From NCBI GenBank assembly GCA_038380795.1, contig CM076267.1, positions 6,865,501 through 6,929,500 on the forward strand: a stretch of 64,000 nt of DNA. The letters are read 5' to 3'. The position numbers were made by a program, and so were the translations under genes. How positions within the stretch are numbered: position 1 is the first letter of the stretch; each line of letters begins with the position of its first letter. The DNA is from Pyrocephalus nanus (lineage: Eukaryota; Chordata; Aves; Passeriformes; Tyrannidae). This document shows, one piece after another, positions 14,501 to 25,546 of the stretch. The notes under the pieces are model-generated. The model saw only the letters and a program-made list of their open reading frames with translations, had not been told where the DNA came from and ran no database searches.

Positions 14501-15660
14501 GTGTTCTCAAGCATGAACACTGAGATTTCCCTCCTCCAATGCTGGGAACACAAGTCAGTTCTTAGAACACTTGGCATATCAACTGAATCACTGCCATTAA
14601 ATGAAATGGTTTTCCAAAAACAAGCAGAAACAGATCCACTTTGGTAAGTATTTTCTAAAAAACAGCACATAAAACTTAGCATTTACAAACCTCTGCCACT
14701 GCTACAGAAGCCAATCCAGACGTTGTTCATAGTTGTATGGATGGAAGAGAAAAGAGTGTTCCTTTTTGTAGAAATTCTTGATGTGTACCAACTAAAAGCT
14801 CCTTCATACACTAGACAGACATTAATATAATTTGAAAACACCCCACATGTACAACAAAATATCCACATATTTGTCAAACGTTACGTGAATAACAGGGACA
14901 AGATTTACAAGGCAGTTAAGTCCAAGATCCACTCAAACACATTAGGTCAGTACTTAGATTAGTTCTCTTGTGTTTCAACAACACAAATGCATTATAAGAA
15001 TATAAATGTAAGCATCAAGGCTTTCTTCCTCCTTCCCCACAACATTAAAAAAAAAAATTTTAAAAAATACTTCCTAAATAGCATCCTAAAGCCAATAGCA
15101 TCCGGAATCAGAAAGGAAATTCAACAGGAAATACTGTCCATCTCTAGAATGGTGACAGTGAAAAACTGTGTATTTTGATTTAACAAGATCCAAATTATCT
15201 TCCTAGAACCAAGTTCATATTAGCTAGGTAAATGCCCATGACATGAAATAAACCTACAACCCTAAGACATGAATACTCATCTATAAATCCACTTCCAGAC
15301 AATGCATTTGAAAATTACTACAATCCAGCAGTTAATATAAATGCACAAGGCTGCCAAAAAGATCACTTGCAGCTCTGACAGAATTTAAATGGTCTTGGAA
15401 CAGTACCATAGTACTAGCAGAGAGTAAAGCAGAGACCACTACACTGACACTCCCACAGATGAATGGATTTCTTTACTGTTTAGTCAAACCTAACGAAGAG
15501 AAAAAGACAGGTACAGACAGAGGAATAGATTTTCTAGTATTATGAGAATACTCTTCCCTTTCAACTCACCGGGGTAACTTGCTGGCTAATATATCTTTAA
15601 AAGTTGATACAAAAAGCCTTCCTCAAACAGATAAATGTGCACTTGAAGTGTGTGCCGAGG
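5540..15660. other. Long non-coding interval
   Basis: No gene can be supported. Listed open frames here (5.5-6.2, 7.4, 11.7-12.0 and 13.2-13.4 kb) have no matching splice sites or recognisable domains. The most exon-like piece is described separately at 8,343-8,458. The stretch is probably intron or intergenic sequence. Confidence 0.5.
8343..8458 (-). other. Weak candidate minus-strand exon
   Basis: On the minus strand a pyrimidine-rich run ends in TCTCAG just before 8458. The frame that follows is open for 37 codons to a stop at 8343, with a mixed polar composition. No donor, polyadenylation signal or phase-matched neighbour was found, and a second frame is also open for about 22 codons. 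Treat it as a chance call unless RNA data support it. Confidence 0.12.
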
Positions 15661-15664
15661 ACAG

Positions 15665-15825
15665 CAGCACCTCCAATTGTGTGGCTGGAAGGTTCAAGGC
15701 CAGGTTGGACAGGCCTTGGAGCAACCTGGCATAGTGGAAGGTGCTCCTGTCCATGGCAGGGCGTTGGAATGAGATGATCTTTAGGGTCCCTTCCGACCCA
15801 AACCATTCTGTGATTCATTCTGTTA
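15665..15825 (+). repeat. CR1 LINE 3' end
   Basis: A clear CR1 3' terminus. It contains 'ttcaaggccaggttggaca', then 'ccttggagcaacctgg', the block 'ccatggcagggcgttggaa', and finally 'ggtcccttccgacccaaacc' plus the ATTCTGTGATTC tail at 15809-15820. Compared with the usual avian consensus it has only scattered changes, so it is younger than the copies at 2.8 and 33.3 kb. It is 5'-truncated, as most CR1 copies are. Confidence 0.95.
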
Positions 15826-16974
15826 GGAGGTCTGGTCTTAAAGAGAAGAACTGTTCAAGCTACCAGCCTGACAAAATAAGGAATAATTTTTTTCAGTAAC
15901 ATTTTGCTCTGTATTTCAGGAATATGATATTTCTTTCTACAGCTTTTATCAATAGCTTCCAGACTTTACTACAATTTAGGCTGCTGTTTTAATGCTGAGA
16001 AAAGTCGTATCCTACAGTTTGGACCCACCACATGACTTGAGGTTTAGGTCTGATGAGTGCTTTGCAAGTCATCTCTTATGTTCTTATAATAACTATTTTG
16101 ATCCAAAATTGTTATTATAAGTAATTAAGTAATTTTGGTATATGAATTTTTAACTACTTTATTTTCCAAATCTCAGAAAATATCTGACCTTCAAGACTGT
16201 TGAGCAAATAAGTTGTTTTTCCCATAGTTAAAGGTTTAATTTAACTCCTAACCTCTCTCCAATTAACTGCATTCTTTCTGCTCTTCATTCTCAAGTTTGC
16301 TTTACCTTAAAGAGCAGTACCTGACCAGTTAATTTAATGACTCCTTAAGAACAACTTCAACACCCTGTAAAATTCTTTAGAATTGGAAGGATTTTTCTCT
16401 CATTTAGTTTAAAAAATAAAAAGCAAAACCAATTATTGTTTCATGTCTTTAAGTATCTAGCTGCCATGACATTCACAATTCCACATTAGACACCTGAAAT
16501 CTGTTTACAATGAAAGTTCAAGGAGGGACTCAAAACAGCCAGCTTACAAAACAAGCAGCTTAATTATGAAATTAAAAGTAGCATCAAATTACCAGACATT
16601 TCAGAAGATAGTATTTTAAACGTTGTTGAAATTCAGATTTATTTGATGCCTTGTTCTGCTTTCCTACATTCTAACAGACCACTGAGAAAATATAAAGTGT
16701 CAAAACTTACATTTTATCCATAATACTTTCATTTGTTTATCCTGGCTGGCTTTTTTGGGAGGTATAATGATAGCCTTAGATGAGCTCCCTATACAAATGT
16801 TTAGAATAATCAAGCCAAATACATTATTGCAATAACAGATCGAATATAATGGAAAAAACATGGAAGTTACTTCTGGTGCAAATAACCCCCATGGAAAAAA
16901 AATTATTCTGTAGATCTGGACAAACTACTTGTGGATTATCCACTTCTTCAATGTGCTACTTTTATTTTCTGTAG

Positions 16975-17053
16975 ATTCAGAGCTTGTTGAACACAGGCAG
17001 CAAGTCAGACCTTCAACAAAAATGGCCTCAATCATTGGAGACAGCTTCTTGAG
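16975..17053 (+). other. Weak candidate plus-strand exon before a 36-A run
   Basis: A strong acceptor (pyrimidines ending TTTTCTGTAG) sits at 16,974. The frame after it is open, reads through SELVEHRQQV and SIIGDSFLR, then enters the poly-A tract as polylysine. A possible but weak donor (GAG|GTCAGC) follows 17,053. The tract makes a longer coding exon unlikely. It could be a non-coding exon or a chance signal. Confidence 0.15.
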
Positions 17054-17076
17054 GTCAGCCGAAAAAGCCTCATCAG

Positions 17077-17115
<39 letters not shown>

Positions 17116-17125
17116 AGAGAAAGAG
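17077..17125 (+). repeat. Poly-A tract (36 A) followed by GA repeat
   Basis: An uninterrupted run of 36 adenines at 17,077-17,112 grades into GAGAGA. No gene-like or SINE-like sequence precedes it, so a retrocopy tail is not supported. Confidence 0.9.
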
Positions 17126-18028
17126 GATCTGTGTGAAAGTTATTGCTGTGACAAAGATGCAAGATCAACTGGCCCTTTGAAGGCATGCAATCAATGCTTG
17201 AAATCACCTGGTTTCATAAATAGGTAATGAGCAATCCAACAGAAGGTTTGAGTTCATCTTGTGTCTATTATTAGCTGATTATAACAAAGATTCAGCACAA
17301 CTGCACATACACCATTCAGAGACTTCATCAAGTCTGACTTAACTGTACAGAAAAAAACACAATATCCATCCAGGTTTGTGGGGTGGGTGGGGCAGGATGA
17401 GGGGTTCTATTTTAGTCCAACGCTTGAAGTCAAGGAGTTCAGTAAATAAGGACATTTCCTAACTGGTTTAATAAAGAATCAGGTTACACCGACTGAAAAA
17501 GAACTTCAGAAGTACACTTTGGGGGATGGGAAGGAATGCATGAGATAAAGCTTATGTGAGTTAAAAAATTTTAAGTCATACAATGAAATCTCATCCTTGA
17601 AGATGAGATGTTTGGAGTAAAAAGGCAAAAGTCACTCAGGAGTCTGGGCTGAGATGGAAATCATGGGGTTTTTTACACACACAGCATAGGATACAGACAG
17701 CCTTCCTCACACATAGCTGAAATCCAGCTTGACCAACAGCTAAAACCAACACAACACCAAAATAAGAAAATTAATTGAGAAATAACTGAATTATAACACA
17801 CCTTCTGAATAAGAGATTACATACACTGACATCTTCACAGCCTAATAGAAGGCTACTTCCAGTGCTGAACAGAACAGAAAATACATCTGCTGCCTGCATA
17901 GCTCCTGAAGGCCAAATGAAAAGAGAGCACAACATGATTTAGCCCTTCAGTCTTGTACGGTGTGGAACAGCAGAGACAGAGAGAAAAGCAATAATTAAGT
18001 AGCAGAGACAAAGAAACACGCTTCAAAT

Positions 18029-18050
18029 GTGTGATTCTGTGATTCTGTTT
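18029..18050 (+). repeat. Possible CR1 tail remnant (GATTCTGT twice)
   Basis: Two copies of GATTCTGT in tandem, the octamer that ends avian CR1 elements. The upstream sequence is too decayed to confirm a CR1 body. Confidence 0.35.
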
Positions 18051-21000
18051 GAGTTTCACAGCTCAAACACTGGTGTACTTTCCCTGACAGTCTAAATAAA
18101 TTTTGTTAAGGAAATAAAGACCTTCACAACCTAATAAACTGGACAATCATTAGCAGTGTAGTCAGCCACACACCCAAGACAGTAAGACTGTTTTAGGAAA
18201 AAAAAAAAAAAAAAAGTATAATAACATTTGACAGATTTCTTCCTCCATTTGTGAAGTTCAAGGATGGAAGAGCCGGTCAGTAAAAAATAAACAATGAAAA
18301 GGTTTTAATTCTGCATTTTTGTGGCCTAGACAAACATCTTTATCCTGAGCAATAGGCTTGATCCCCACAGTACAGGCAAGGTAGACACTGCAAGGTTCCT
18401 GGAGTAATTTCTGCCAAACTACAATGCTGCATCAGCAGCTGTCTTAATTAAACGTCAAATTTTAGTTATTTAAAGAATAAAGTGGGTGGCATATTTAAAA
18501 ATACTCTGTAGCTTTTCAAAGGGCAGGAGTACACCTTCATTAAAAAACTATTTTCATAATACACATCCAAAATCAATAGTGTGGAATCTGAGTTGTTTGT
18601 TAGGAATTTATACAGTGAGAAGGTTTTGTGTTTTTTTTTTTTTTTTAATTTGGATAAACAAACATAAAAATATATAGTGAAAATACTTACACAGACTAAG
18701 TCTTTTGGCAAAAAAACCCAAACAAAACAACAAACAACACATTCATTTGCTACATAAAACTGGGGCCATTCGACCTACTAGACAGAGCATTAACCAATAT
18801 TAACCTGCTGAAAAGCTAACATTTTAAGAAGTAATAAGAACACAATCTTCTAAATTAAACTGATGTTCAAGACAGCACTATCACTGAAAGCTGCATCATT
18901 ATCCTCCTCCAGCCTCCTTGGCCAGCCTGTATGGCTGGAAGGTGAGGCCAGGAGGGGAAAGTTGTCATTCTGAAACATGAACAGCCAAATGCCAGAAAGC
19001 CATTTACAGACACAATAATTTGTCAGCCAGTTCACTGCACTGGCATGTAAATGCACTGATAGGAAATGGGGAGGGATTGGTGTGAGGGCACAAATTTCAT
19101 CTAACTGCAGTTTGGTGAAGGCCAGGAAAACTCATGACATTCCCACATAAAAGCACCACCAAGTGCTGGTGTTAATTCTCCTGCATCAGAGAACAGAATA
19201 TTTGATTAGCACAAGGTACTACAAATTATAAACCAGTATTATAATAATACTGAATTACACAGAGTACTCTGAACACCATATCCTGAAGTACCAAGTTATC
19301 AGCTGGGCAACTGGATTCAAGTTTGCCATAGCCACCAGGAATAATACTCAAGGGTAGAACAGACCTGAGGTACAAACAACAGTCTGACTGGAGACCAAGA
19401 CAATTCTATCAAAACTGAATAACAACAGTGGATGGGGGGAAAAAAAAAATCCGTAATTCAAGTACATGGGATGCAGAAAACTTGCACTTCAAAGGTATGG
19501 GGGAAAAAATGCCCCTGCTGATTTACATTTTTTTTTAAACTCCAAATAATGAGAAAGTAGATTCTTCGGATCTCCGTCTAAACCCCCTTTTTTAAGTCTA
19601 AGTAACACAAAATTTATGTAGAACGATTTTCCTCATATGTGTAAATTACAATACTGTTTCTCAAGTACAGCTTTTTTAAAAGTAATCTTTTTTTTTTCAT
19701 TTGTAATACTGTTTTCTTTACTCTAGATGTGAACACTTACATGCCAATATCTCAATAAGTAAGAAAGTGTTCTTAGACATGTTTTAAGTGACTTAACAGA
19801 GGCATTCTTCTCTAACATTACACAGTGCACAAGATATGCAACTGGTACATATGGAAACTACGATGCCAGGAAATGAATCAAGGTACAAGGACTTAAATAG
19901 AAGCTGAACAGAAGCTAAACCTGTTACAAGCATTTGCTGTGCATCAGCCAGTACAACCCTCAGAGGAAAGTTTAAATGCACACTTGGGCCTCATTGTACT
20001 AGTTTCAACATACAGAGCCAGAGGTTTAAACAGCATCAGCTCCAAAACAGCTTAAGTAAACTGCAATATGCCTTTTACACCAGTACAGAACTTTACCCAC
20101 TGCAGTTAAACTCTCATTACATCATTGTAAAAATCCAACCCTTTCACCACAGGCCGGTGGCAAACTGAATCCCTGCTGGTAATTTATCAACAGTGCTGCA
20201 GCAACTGCTCACTTACTGGATGTTCGGGAGCCAGCCTGGATCAGCTACTGAACTGAAATTCCAAACTTCCAGTGGGCAGGTACTGTTTTCACAGAACTTC
20301 ATCTCAGGTGCAAGTACACAGCAATCTGTAATGGACTTCAGCAGAGGCACCAAGTCCTCAGGGATCTTCCAGCCTGAAGCTCTTCCTTGCTCCTTCAAAT
20401 ATTCTTTAACTTACCTTGGGGATAGTTTTGGTATGGCAGGTCAGGGCAAAGTTACTGTAACCTTTTCCCCAAAGGAATCATGGGTAGCCCTATTAGGTTA
20501 TCAATACAGAACCCAAGGAGAGTCACTCCAGAGAATCAGAGACTTCACAAAGATTAATAACCAGAGCCAAAAAAAAAATGAGATTGATGCACTGCCCAAG
20601 AGGTCTCACACCATCGGGAATCCAGATTCAGTCATACGTCAAATCCTTTACTCAAACTAAAAATTCACGCAACCCGCTTTCATTTCTCACATCATTAAAA
20701 AATTCAAAAGTTTTTCATTTTATTGATTATTTGATTTCTTGGAAACACATGAATGCTAAGCTACTGAAAAAAAATAGGGAAAGTATTCTAACAAGAAATT
20801 TAGATTAATAACCTACTTATAAGGAGTAGAACTTATCTTTCAAGATAAGTTATGCTAACGAAACAAAGAATTTTTTTCCTATAAGTAAACTCTACTGCTA
20901 TTTAACAAAGTGCCTATTAAAAATAACAATCTAATATTTTAATTTTAAGCATTAACTTAAATATATTTAAAGTATAACCATAACGTATGGTAACTTGATT

Positions 21001-22263
21001 ACAGGCTCTTAAAATTGGGCTAAGTATTCAAAACTGGCTGATTTTATCTATAAGTAAAATAACTGTTAGCTTGAGCAGAAAAACCACTGGAAGCATTCTC
21101 CTCCTGAATGTTTTTTTTTTTGCAGTCTAGTAAGCGAAAAGCAGCTGCATAACACAAATAGATGTGAAGTGTAAACAGAATGATACTGCATTTCACCCTG
21201 CTCTTGGAGGATCAATAACACTGATTGAGAAACTGCATTTCATGAAAAGAAATACAGGGAAGTAAACTGCTTGTTTTTACAAGGACTTGGAAAACCAAAT
21301 CAACGTGCTAAGGGACTGATTGTAATAATGTAATTTTAATAATGTGGTCAAATATCCTGTAAAATCTAGACTGAAGTCTGAGTGGCAAAATTGAGAAATC
21401 TTTTTTTTACCACTCCACAGAGTGTTCCCCATCCTTTTGCTATTCTGTCAGATCAGGAAACACAAATACCGATTTTGCTGACAAAATCTTGCCAAAATAC
21501 AGGAATGACAATACTTAATTAAATCTAGGAAGAAATAAAGCATTAAATATTCTAATTTGGCTACAAGTCTATTCAAATTTAATGCCCAAGATCTAAATTT
21601 ACTTTGACTTACAGACAAACAGTTTGGTTGCTTCAAAAGCCTTTCTCAAACAATTCAATTTGTGCAGTACTCCAAATATTTTTTTCTGGAACTTTTTTTC
21701 ATGTTCCCTGCAATAGAAGTAAATATTTTAACATTTCCTACTTCCATCAGCACACAGAAACTGAGAAATATTCATTTTTCTGCTCCTACTCACTGCTTGC
21801 AGTGGTGCCTTATTTGGACTGCTTTCCTACTTGTTTTTCAAGCATCTTATGGCTAGCCAAGGAATAGCCCCATTCATTTTGCAGCCCCTCTTTCTGCCAA
21901 AATCAACTGTGAATGTGCTATATGTCTACCATTGGCCAAATGCATTTTTGTCAGGGTTGTGAGAGTGTTTCAGAAGCCGAGAGGCTGGAGGGTTTTGGAA
22001 GTGTGCCTTATTTTGTGTGTGTGTGTGCCTTTGTGACTGAGGTAGGTAGGAAAGTTTATATCCAGTACAGTGTATTAGAACCTACAGAGAACACTGCAGT
22101 CAGGCTCCTTTATCTTTACAGCAGGAGTTTGCCAAACAGAGGTGGAAGTTCCTCCGTCAAGAATATTTCATGCATTTGTTGGCCTGAAGTACATCTGTCT
22201 GCTTAATTTCTCTTTCTCCTTTTCTGTTGTTGTTGTTTTTGGTTTTGTTTTGTTTTTTTCCAG

Positions 22264-22307
22264 GGAGAAAGCCCCTTTGCCAGGTGGCTCAGAAGTTCCA
22301 AGATCAG
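22264..22307 (+). other. Candidate 44-nt plus-strand exon
   Basis: A long T-rich tract ends in TTTTTTTCCAG at 22,263, an excellent 3' splice site, and 44 nt later comes CAG|GTAAAA, an acceptable 5' splice site. All three frames are open across the exon. The frame that ends at a codon boundary reads RKPLCQVAQKFQDQ. That end phase matches the 33-nt exon candidate at 25,081. Function is unknown, and it may belong to a non-coding transcript. Confidence 0.28.
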
Positions 22308-23104
22308 GTAAAAAAACCCCAAATTAATAAACAGACAGCAAGACAATACTCTATATTCCTTCTAAGAAAAGGGGGCTCATTTTTATGGACAACTCGTACT
22401 GAACACATGACAGAAAGAAAACTCATCCTGAGAATCTGAGGTGATGAATATCTGGTTGCTGCTGTCTGATGAATGTTTCTAGACATATTCTATGTTTTCT
22501 GTGTATATTGATATTTTAATTATTAAAACCAGCAAGCTTCAATTACATCAAGACAGAAACGAGCATAATCAAACCCACATCACGAGAAGCAAATCATTAC
22601 ATGTTCATGTTACTTGGAGCAATACTTTGGGGGCATTAGCACTGGAAGCATTTCTTCTGGGCAGAAAGAGCCTTCACACTACAGTGCACTGAAACAGTGT
22701 GGGACTTTCATTTTACAGTTAGGTCATGCAAACACTTTCACTCAGCATTCAGTACAACCTTATTGCAGTGCCTCGGTATGGAATGAATAAACAATGTCAA
22801 ACCTGGATAACCACCAGGTTAGAAACATTCCACACATTTATTCCAGGTTTTGGTTTGTGGTTTGGTTTTTTTTTAAAACTTCCAGGGAAAAAGTAATGAA
22901 TTGGTACGCCTGAACTGGATACAAAGGTGTAGTGGTACAGCATAAAACTTTCTTGAGCAACTTAGAACTAGTATTTTCACTCTTCTCAATCTACAATATA
23001 GAAAACTAAGTCATTGCACAACTGTACTTGAACAGGGCCTATCAAGAAAGACTCAAGAAAGTTACTTAAAAAGCTTGTTAGGAGGTAGATAATCTGTTTA
23101 AAAT

Positions 23105-23160
23105 TTTTGTTATGAATACCACATCAATGGTATTTTGTTATGAATACCATATCAATGTTC
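23105..23160 (+). repeat. 28-bp tandem duplication
   Basis: Two adjacent copies of a unit beginning TTTTGTTATGAATACCA, offset by 28 bp, with a few differences. It is a local slippage or duplication event. Confidence 0.85.
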
Positions 23161-23667
23161 AAATTCACTGAATGGAGTTATGTATATTTTTAACTCATGT
23201 ATCCCACACAAAAAAGGTCATAACAGCAGAGAAAATACGAGTTTAGTTACGTAGGTCCTTAATATTTGAAATTCTGTTCCAGGTAGATTACATGCATTCT
23301 GCAGAGTTCAAGGGAAACTTCCAAAAACTGCATCGAACTATATTATTTCTCAGCAGAAAAGGAACAAACAGGCAGAGAAGGGGACAGGAAAAAAAAAAAA
23401 AAAAAAGGGAGGGATAAGACACAGAATTTTAAACTCAAGAGAACTACTGCCTAAGTGAATATAAGCAGATGCCTTTGTACTAACAAGGATCTCCTGTAAG
23501 AATGTGTTAATCCACACACTGCAGACGAGAGGACTATCACATAATATGGTAGAGTCCAAAGGTTCAGAATCTTGAAATAGCAAATGGCCAAAAAGCATCC
23601 AGTTCACAAAATATGATCTTAGGCAGGCACGATAATTCGCTGCATCCTGTGCCTTTTATGACAACTT

Positions 23668-23850
23668 AAAATCACAAAATCATTTAAGGTGGGAAAGGTA
23701 TTTCAGACCATCGAGTCCAAACATCTACATGTCTTTTGAATACTTCCAGGAACGCTGAGTCAATCAGTCCCCTGGGCAGCCTGCTCCAAAGCCTAACAAC
23801 CCTTTTGGTGAAGAGATTTTTCCTAGCATGCAATTTACTGCTTGATTAGT
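23668..23850 (-). repeat. CR1 LINE 3' end, inverted
   Basis: Reverse-orientation CR1. It starts with 'aatcacaaaatcatttaag', the complement of the tail, then 'accatcgagtccaa', then 'ctgggcagcctgctccaa' and 'aacccttttggtgaagaga'. The order is diagnostic for CR1 read backwards. The copy is moderately diverged. Confidence 0.93.
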
Positions 23851-24527
23851 AGCTTTCTGAGAATGCTTTGCCTGGACCTCAATACAGGTTAGTGTCATGA
23901 ACCAGTCACGGTGCATTTATGAAGAGAGGAACGCAACCCTAACAGGTAATGGAAAACTAGCAGCAATAAACTTCATTACCTAATTCCACTAAGAGGGGAA
24001 AAAAGGCTTTAGTTGTAAAACTATTCTAGGGAGACATAAAGAAGCACATTACATGTCAAAAATTATATATATAAATAAACGTAACAAACTACATGACCCA
24101 TGAGCGACAAGCAATAGAAGTAAAATCAGGTTCAGCCTGCTACTTATAATCCAGGAAAATCCCTTTGTCTCAAGGACAAGGTCGAAAGAGGTAGTTGACA
24201 GCTTTGAAAGATTAGAGGCTTTTATTAGGATATAAAAATCAGTAAGACAAACGTCAGCAGGTTAGATTAATAACCAAGGTTAAACAGTTTGAAATGCCTG
24301 TGGGATGTATGAAGAAATACAGCTAGCTAACAGGAATAAGAGGTCCTTGTGAGACTCAAAGGGCCAGGATCACAGGATTCTTAACTCATATAAACCATAA
24401 ATAATAAATCAAATGAATCACACCATTGACTTAAACTTTCCTCTTGAAAAGGACTTCACTACTTAAGAGTACTCTAAGGGGGAATCCCCGTACCCCAAAT
24501 TAATTTACTTGCCTTTGTTGACTGCAG
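23851..24527. other. Non-coding, no gene seen
   Basis: AT-rich sequence. A minus-strand AATAAA (plus TTTATT near 24,212) could serve as a distant polyadenylation signal for the minus exon at 25.5 kb, but the gap exceeds 1.2 kb. Confidence 0.4.
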
Positions 24528-24670
24528 TGTCTCCCTAGTACACAAGTACTGTTACGCCATTGCTTTAGCAGAAATTTCTCTAAGGAGTTACATCCTGGTC
24601 TGAGTGCACAGACACACCTTGGGCTGGAAGGACTGACCTGATTAAAGCCGACCAGACTTCTCCTCGTGGG
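24528..24670 (+). other. Candidate plus-strand exon, probably non-coding
   Basis: Bounded by GACTGCAG on the left and a consensus donor AAG|GTAAGA on the right. Every frame across the full interval contains a stop, so if it is an exon it is untranslated or the true acceptor lies further in. The site pair makes it worth testing as part of a spliced plus-strand RNA with 22,264-22,307 and 25,081-25,113. Confidence 0.22.
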
Positions 24671-25080
24671 AAGGTAAGAACAAAACCCCACAAATTCATC
24701 TCAAGACAGCTGAACCATTCCAGCTTAAATAAAAGAATAAGGCTATCCACTCTGATAAAAATTTGCACTGTCACAAAAAGCCACTGCCTCTTACCTAGGA
24801 GTGTGTCAGCACTTGTGTCACCAGTTCTTCAATGCCACCCATTAAGAGAGCCTATGTTAGTATCCAAAACCCTTCAGCTGAATTACTCTAAGTTTCTACA
24901 AAACTCTTTGCAGCCACGAGTTACAATATGTAAATTATTGATTCACATGAACAAACCAGAAATTGTAAAAAAAAAAAAAAAATAAAAAGAGGGTCAGAAG
25001 TGATGGAAATCAAGCCACTACTAAAACACAATCTGAATGAGATTTACTCCTCACAGAAGTTATACTTAATTATATTGCAG

Positions 25081-25113
25081 GTCTGGGCTCTTCAAGAAAT
25101 GAAAGTGAAACAG
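25081..25113 (+). other. Candidate 33-nt plus-strand micro-exon
   Basis: An acceptor (TTAATTATATTGCAG) and a perfect donor (CAG|GTAAGG) enclose 33 nt that read VWALQEMKVKQ in phase 0. It is in phase with the candidate at 22,264-22,307, and with a plus-strand acceptor at 25,498 followed by a 34-codon open frame. That downstream frame lies opposite the minus-strand exon at 25,451-25,546, so both cannot be coding. No homology is recognised. Confidence 0.25.
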
Positions 25114-25450
25114 GTAAGGACCTTCAGAAATGAAACTTCAGTATTCTATGCAAATAATAGGAGGCTTAAAGAGGATTTTGAGTGAGCATACATACACACA
25201 GAGGCAAATACAAAGCTCCACTTTTTCTTTTGAAGTATGGAAGATGAGATTTGTTAGGTTTTGGGGGGTTTTTTGTTTGTTTAAGTTCATGTGCATATGT
25301 GGTATACAAAACACGGAGATGCACAAATATTAACTCTGCCAAAGTAGAGAGGAATAAAGAATGACCTTATTCCACTCCAGCTGAGAATTTTTTGAAATTG
25401 AGGATGCAGTAATTGCAAAACTGCCTGATTCCTGAAAAAGTTTCCACTCA

Positions 25451-25546
25451 TCAGATTCCCAGCTGATTAGCAGTGTGCAGCATGTTCATTTCCTTCAGCA
25501 GATGCTTCCGATCTTCGTTACCAAGAATTGCTGCTGGAGTCCTGCT
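25451..25546 (-). CDS. Candidate C-terminal coding exon, unidentified protein
   Basis: On the minus strand a pyrimidine-rich tract (CTCTTCTGCTTGGCCTCTTT) leads to an acceptor CCAG just before 25,546. The frame after it gives 31 residues and a TGA at 25,451-25,453: SRTPAAILGNEDRKH, then LLKEMNMLHTANQLGI. Composition and codons (CTG CTG AAG GAA ATG) look coding, with a short amphipathic helix-like LLKEMNML. The TP..IL..ED pattern faintly resembles the last ankyrin repeat of some proteins, but this is only an impression. It could be the last exon of the gene starting at 28,558, but the start exon ends with two leftover bases while this exon begins in phase 0. An intermediate exon or the alternative AG two bases on would be needed. 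No close polyadenylation signal was found. Confidence 0.38.
   Translation of the reverse strand, partial: SRTPAAILGNEDRKHLLKEMNMLHTANQLGI

Larger units (their letters stand above)
15826..22263. other. Non-coding interval with isolated splice-like signals
   Basis: AT-rich sequence. Good-looking plus-strand acceptors occur at 16,974, 19,726 and 21,125, but they lead into short frames without firm donors. The 155-codon plus frame at 20,193-20,660 has no recognisable domain and no splice support. I cannot support a gene here. Confidence 0.45.

Noticed and set aside
20193..20660. 155-codon plus-strand open frame
   Set aside because: No start context, domain or splice support. A single frame of this length is expected by chance in 64 kb on six frames.
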